A DNA stretch of 64,000 nt. Origin: Lyophyllum atratum (lineage: Eukaryota; Basidiomycota; Agaricomycetes; Agaricales; Lyophyllaceae). Of the stretch, positions 59,440-64,000 are shown piece by piece (within the stretch, counting starts at the first letter, position 1; the number at the start of each line of letters is the position of its first letter). The stretch spans positions 1,736,001-1,800,000 of the forward strand of contig JACGCN010000005.1 of NCBI GenBank assembly GCA_014905825.1. The letters run 5' to 3'. A model generated the notes under the pieces. The model worked only from the letters and a program-made list of their open reading frames with translations, was not told the DNA's origin and searched no databases. A program made the position numbers and the translations under genes.

Positions 59440-59729
59440 GTGACCACCCGCACCCATGTGGCCATACACCACCTCTGAGTAGCGGCGTCTCCATTATCTT
59501 TCTTGACCGTCAGGGTCCCTCTATTATTTTTCTTGACCGTCGGGTCCCTCTATTATCTTTCTTGACCATCGGGTCCCAAACCATTATACATTGTGACCAC
59601 CCGCACCCATGTGGACATACACCACCTCTGAGTAGCGGCGTCTCACTATGTTCCTTGACCGTCGGGTCCCAAACCATTATACACCGTGACCACCCACACC
59701 CATGTGGCCATACACCACCCCTCAACACC
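59440..59729. repeat. Direct repeat cluster, ~50-bp unit in three copies with inner ~28-bp repeats
   Basis: Copies start at 59440, 59593 and 59686, each beginning GTGACCACCCGCACCCATGT (third copy with one change). The first two continue with the same CCACCTCTGAGTAGCGGCGT block. Between them a shorter element containing TCTTGACCGTCGGGTCCC recurs four times with small differences. Short C-rich open frames here are repeat artefacts. No coding or mobile-element signature is seen. Confidence 0.85.
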
Positions 59730-59745
59730 TCATTCACGACCTCTC

Positions 59746-59932
59746 CGGTCGTCCACGACTATTTTCAAATGTCTTACCCTAACCAGATCACAACCTACCA
59801 TAAATTCAGTCCTCAATGACGAGTCCCTCAGACCCCCGCTTCGGTTGTCCACAACTATTTTCAGATGTCTTACCCTAATCAGATCACATCCTACCAATGC
59901 CGTGAATTCAATCCTCCATGCATGACGAGTCT
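59746..59932. repeat. Two-copy direct repeat, about 80-90 bp
   Basis: The first copy (about 59746-59826) and the second (about 59842-59932) share a GTCCAC..CTATTTTCA..ATGTCTTACCCTAA core and both end GACGAGTC. They differ at scattered positions and by a 10-bp insertion in the second copy. The repeat directly follows the preceding cluster. Confidence 0.8.
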
Positions 59933-62167
59933 ATGTCATTACTTCTAACATCTTCTGCGCCTTCAAATGCAACCAAGGAACTTCAATGCGCCAAAGTGGA
60001 AATTGCAGAGCACAGTCATGTAAGTGCGCGTCGCGCATACAGCGTATCTCTTCAACTTTGTCCTCGTCCGGGATCTCCCCCACTCCCCCACTCCCCCACT
60101 CCCCCTACATTTTTGACTCAATCGACCAGGCTTGCGATACCCAAGTCATATCATCTTTTTCCGTACCTCAAGCTTGAAAGCATCTGCTGCACAGAGTATA
60201 TCTCGAGCCACTGGTGGACCGACACCTCATCTCCGGGTGTGAGATTATTGTCGATGTTGACAATGTTGGACTCCGCAACCTCGACTCAGCTCGTTCTGTG
60301 CTGCATCCCCCATTCATTGAGATGGCAGGAATACTGGCCGTCAAGTACCGAAGAATCATGCTTGCTATTGCATACTCTCTCTCTTTAATCACCGCCTCCC
60401 CATTCCACCAACTTACCTGAGATGTTACTGTTCATACCCATATTGAGCAATCACAACGTCCTCCTGCCTTCCGGCCTCTTCGACATGAATTTTTTCTGCA
60501 ATATCTGTGATTTGCCCAGAACTTCATATTCCGCATGAATGTGCCCCCGTACGCGTTCTCATTGACCTGATCATCAACGACTATAGTCTGTGCCCCTTGA
60601 TACAACATTTTTAGACAGCATCCCTCTTTTCGTACCTACTCCTACGTTCTAGGGGAAGATGAATGATTCTCATGGATGGCGGTTCTGGAAGTCGGGGAGT
60701 TATGTTCGGTATGCAGAGAACTGCTGCTGGGCTCCCACAGGGTTTTACCCGTACTGTCCTGCCACGAGGGCCGGGGACCGCTGTCGACTGAGTTTGGGAA
60801 ATCACCCCCCTTCTTTGTAGGCCATGGTAAACTGGTGGTTCCATTTGGGGATCGTGTCAGTATAACAAAATGACAAGTCCTCTTCCTCCCCCTATTATGT
60901 GATTATCATACTGTTACCTGCTATTACCCCTGATCACTTTCTCGTCATTTCCAAGTCATTTCCTCATCTTTCCCAACACTCGTAATTCTTCGGTACTAGT
61001 GGTCATCCGACATCTGCATCACTCTCGATGAATAACGCGTAGCTGAACTAACCCGTGCGATTCCGTATATCATAGCGGCAATGGTTGGCCTGCGCCCGTA
61101 GCGTACATTGATGCATGTACGTAGCACGGAAACCCCACATGTTCCTCGTCGGGACCGCCCGTGGGTAATATCACTATCACTATCACTACGTAGAAGAGAG
61201 GCGCACGAGAGTAGTCGTACGCGTGGCGTCCATCGCAGTGGCATTGATTGGCCGTTGAATATTAATAGAATGCGCATCTGACCAAGTTTCGAAAATTCAA
61301 ACTCACGGCGCTTCCCTGAGTTCCCTGATTCCTAGTGAATACAGCGGAATACATCCTAGGTGCCGAAAGCTATCTCCCGATCTCGACATGGGCTTCGCCC
61401 GCAGGTCGATAAATATATTGATGTTAAAAAAAAATCTCCCGATCTCCCAACTTGCACGGCATTTTATTCTCTCAACGTCATCCAGTCTTATGACGCCTTG
61501 ACAGGCGTTGACCACGCTGGACGAATCCCATATGGTGCTGATATAGCGGCCCATGCTCTAGGTCCTGACCCCCAGACCCCTTGCCATTTACTTGTGTTTT
61601 CTTGATCTGTCATGCGAGTAGCAAGAGGATTGGGTGAGCGGACAGGTGCTAGGAGTAGGTACTAGCTTGGGGTACTACAGAGTACCGGAATGGACACTAT
61701 AGCTGAGGGTTCGGGTTCAAGGTTCGAAGTTCGGCATGGGTTGTCGGAATCATCAACCGATGGGAAAATTTGGAGGGAAGTCAAGTACTAGTAGTACGGT
61801 GATCTTGCGAGTATCTTCTTCCTCGTATTCCTACTCGCTCATCAACCTACTGTCTTATAGAACTCGGTCCCTTCGAAGACACGTCAGGTTCGGCACTCGC
61901 GAGATATCGCGGGTCGTGCGAAATGGCGTTCATCTTTCAAGCGTCTCACAAATGGACGAATGGGCCTACTGAATGCTGGATGTCAAGTGGGCCACGGAGA
62001 CAGACCACCTATGCACTCTCCCAAGTAACCAACTCCCAAGTCCCAACTCCCTGAATCACCGTTCACCCCCATTCCCATAGGAAAAATGGAAAGACGGTCG
62101 CGACACATCACGCCGAAATCAAAATCCGTACCAACAAGAGAGACATGCACCTCCGTCCTCCAATCCC
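59933..62167. other. Gene-poor, repeat-bearing intergenic DNA
   Basis: About 2.2 kb with the C-rich microsatellite at 60075-60106 and a TATCAC repeat near 61168-61185. No open frame shows recognisable protein content, and no promoter is obvious. It lies 3' of CDC16. Confidence 0.4.
60075..60106. repeat. CTCCCCCA microsatellite, four copies
   Basis: Period-8 repeat CTCCCCCA, three perfect units and one with a final change. It is a simple C-rich tract. Confidence 0.9.
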
Positions 62168-64000
62168 CTATCCCAAATTCATCTCATCCCCGCCATCCGC
62201 ATCTCCAACATCCAACGGAACATCCCGAGGTGCCTTATCCCTCGCCTTCGCCTCGCTTTCCTTCAGCCGTATATACTTCTCCTTCAAGATCTTGATAGTC
62301 TTGGTCACTTCGAGTTCGTCTATCGGCGGGGGACTCCGCATGATGTTTGCTTCCAGCGCCATGTTCAGGAGCTCGAGGACGTGTGGGTTGATGGGGTCGA
62401 TGCTTAGTGCCTGTACAATTCGAATGAATCCAGGAGGAATGGATGGAATGACCAGTAGGCCAGCGAACGTGCAAACGAACCTCGTGGTATTTGACGATGG
62501 CTTTATCGACCTCGCCCAGCAGGTGATGCACGAGACCAAGGAACCCGAGCGCCATCGAATGTCGCGAGTCAAGCTCCAAAACCTTCTGATACGCCTCTTT
62601 GGCCTCCTTCAAGCGCCTTGGACCACGAGTCAGACTTGAACATCTGCATGTCATGTACATGAAACCCACCCCAATTTTCGGTGACTTGTTCCAAGGTTCA
62701 AATACGTCGTTGCCCATGATTTTTGAGAACTCTGCGTCACCTGTGCAAGGTCGAGTGCTTTTGAGAAGAGATCAGCAGCGCGTTCATACCTGGTAAGCTC
62801 TCAATCAGCATCTTCAACAAAAAAAGAGCGGAATTCCAGTTTCTTACTCGCCGTGGTTGAAGGCCATCACACCCATCTCGTTGACGAGCAGCGGGTCGCC
62901 GTCACACATGGAGTTTGCGGCATTGAGAGCCTCGTCTGCCAGTGCATGATTGGAAAGCATGATGTTCTCCATTCCGACAAACATTAGCGGCAGATGCGAC
63001 CTAGTTCCCATTCAGGCGCAACCATGGGGTACCATTGTAATGCACATACCCAGTGAACATCCTTGCGCAGGTTGAATAAGCAGTGACAGCGTGATCATGT
63101 TCGCCTTCGAGGGCAAAGGTGTGTGCGAAGGCGATCCACGCTGGGCCAAAACGGGGATCCATGAGTGATGTTTTGCTAAGAGAATAAATACATAAGCATC
63201 GGCAGACATCGTTCAAGGAGACAGACCATACCTGAAATATTGGCGGGCTTGAGCCCATTTTCCGCCACTGAGATACCACACTCCCACGGCATACCAGCTT
63301 ATTGGGTTTTCTGGCTCACGATCGACCATCTCGTGGGCAAGGATAAACAACTTGGAATGAAGGTGTGAGAGGTGATACATGCAAGCGATGTGGAGAGGCA
63401 TCGTCGCGTTGTGAATCGACACTAGTCCCAAAATCCTGGAAGTTTAGAGCGTGTCAGGAAACGTCGAGCACTATTTCAAGGTGGATGAGGTACCTTGACG
63501 TGATCACGAAACAATCTGCCCATCTGAAGTTCGCGTATAACGCGTCAGCAAAGCTGTACAAAACATCGGGGTTGTCACCCAATCCAAATTCGTCGACCAG
63601 ACGCTGGCGGGTCACAGCATGCTCGGCTGCGTGCTTGTATTTCCGCAAACGACAGGTATAGATGAGTCGCACGAATTCGGCGTCCTGCGGCGTCTGCGAC
63701 GCGTATGCCAAACCCTGAACGAATTCCCATTCTGAATCCAGGATTTCTCAGTTGGTGTCCATGTTCTGTGGCCGAGTGTGACATACCTTCGTCAGGAGTC
63801 ATCATTTCGCCAGTCACCAGCTGCTCGAACGCGTCATAGCACTTGACATCCAGTGCCAGTGCCTCCATGAAACACTGTTTCGCCTGATCGCCTCGATTCA
63901 GTTTAAGCATGAGAATACCTCGAAGGTGGCACATCGACGCTTCCACCTTGGAGACGAGACCTTCAGTACATGATACCAATCATTGGATGTAAAGACTACC
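62168..64000 (-). CDS. CDC16: Anaphase-promoting complex subunit Cdc16/APC6 (N-terminus cut by window edge)
   Basis: The gene enters from the right edge on the minus strand and ends at 62168 (VGDADGGDEMNLG). The visible part is a chain of tetratricopeptide repeats: LRGILMLKLNRGDQAKQCFM, LRKYKHAAEHAVT, DVLYSFADALYANFRWADCF, PLHIACMYHLSHLHSKLFIL, PENPISWYAVGVWYLSGGKW, FGPAWIAFAHTFALEGEHDH, LMFVGMENIMLSNHALADEA, LVNEMGVMAFNHGEYERAAD, YLNLGTSHRKLGRFKEAKEA, and ALGFLGLVHHLLGEVDKAIV. The order and spacing match Cdc16/Apc6 (Cut9), which with Cdc27 and Cdc23 builds the TPR arm of the APC/C ubiquitin ligase that drives mitotic exit. The C-terminal helix is charged (KEKYIRLKESEAKARDKAP). Introns are short. 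The N-terminal TPRs and start codon lie beyond 64000. Confidence 0.92.

Noticed and set aside
59510..59737. Apparent repeat protein with HGCGWSRC/HGCGWSQC units on the minus strand
   Set aside because: It results from translating the DNA repeat cluster. The opposite strand and other frames are equally open, and no start context or flanking exon supports it.

Overview
The window is nuclear DNA from a filamentous fungus, most likely an agaricomycete basidiomycete. Genes are dense and split by many introns of about 41-65 bp with GT..AG ends and CTAAC/CTAAT-like branch sites. The best-preserved proteins are fungal: a YANK/STK32 kinase, a vacuolar TRP channel, a GH55 glucanase, Npr3, Cwc2 and Tma46. 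No ribosomal RNA, credible tRNA, CRISPR array or intact transposon was found. All gene models were spliced by eye. Start and end codons are generally firm; some internal splice sites are not.

Region by region: 1-6.2 kb holds a cut-off gene end and two related C2H2 zinc-finger genes in the same orientation. 7.2-9.8 kb is an LRRC40-like leucine-rich-repeat protein. 11.7-11.9 kb is a tiny gene for a secreted six-cysteine, knottin-like peptide. 12.7-16.6 kb has a large unrecognised protein and a four-pass membrane protein with a 12-cysteine tail. 17.2-24.1 kb is a housekeeping block: TMA46 (translation), CWC2 (splicing), NPR3 (TORC1 regulation) and a Rossmann epimerase. 24-33 kb is sparse, with eIF1A, an ice-binding protein (DUF3494) and an ETFRF1/LYRM5 mitochondrial protein. 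34-46.3 kb has a Pho84-type phosphate transporter, a NOP15/NIFK-like RNA-binding protein facing an unrecognised gene, an F-box/ankyrin protein, a small membrane protein, an MFS sugar transporter and a macro-domain protein. 47.1-58.4 kb has the YANK kinase, the YVC1-type channel and a long secreted enzyme that appears to join a GH55 beta-1,3-glucanase to a GH76 alpha-1,6-mannanase-like domain. 58.4-62.2 kb is repeat-bearing and shows no supportable gene. The right edge holds most of CDC16/APC6, cut off at its N-terminus.

The genes do not form one pathway. Themes are core cell machinery interspersed with environment-facing proteins: phosphate and sugar uptake, an ice-binding protein, a cell-wall hydrolase and a small secreted cysteine-rich peptide. 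The items most worth following are the GH55-GH76 fusion, the membrane protein with the cysteine-dense tail, and the knottin-like peptide.
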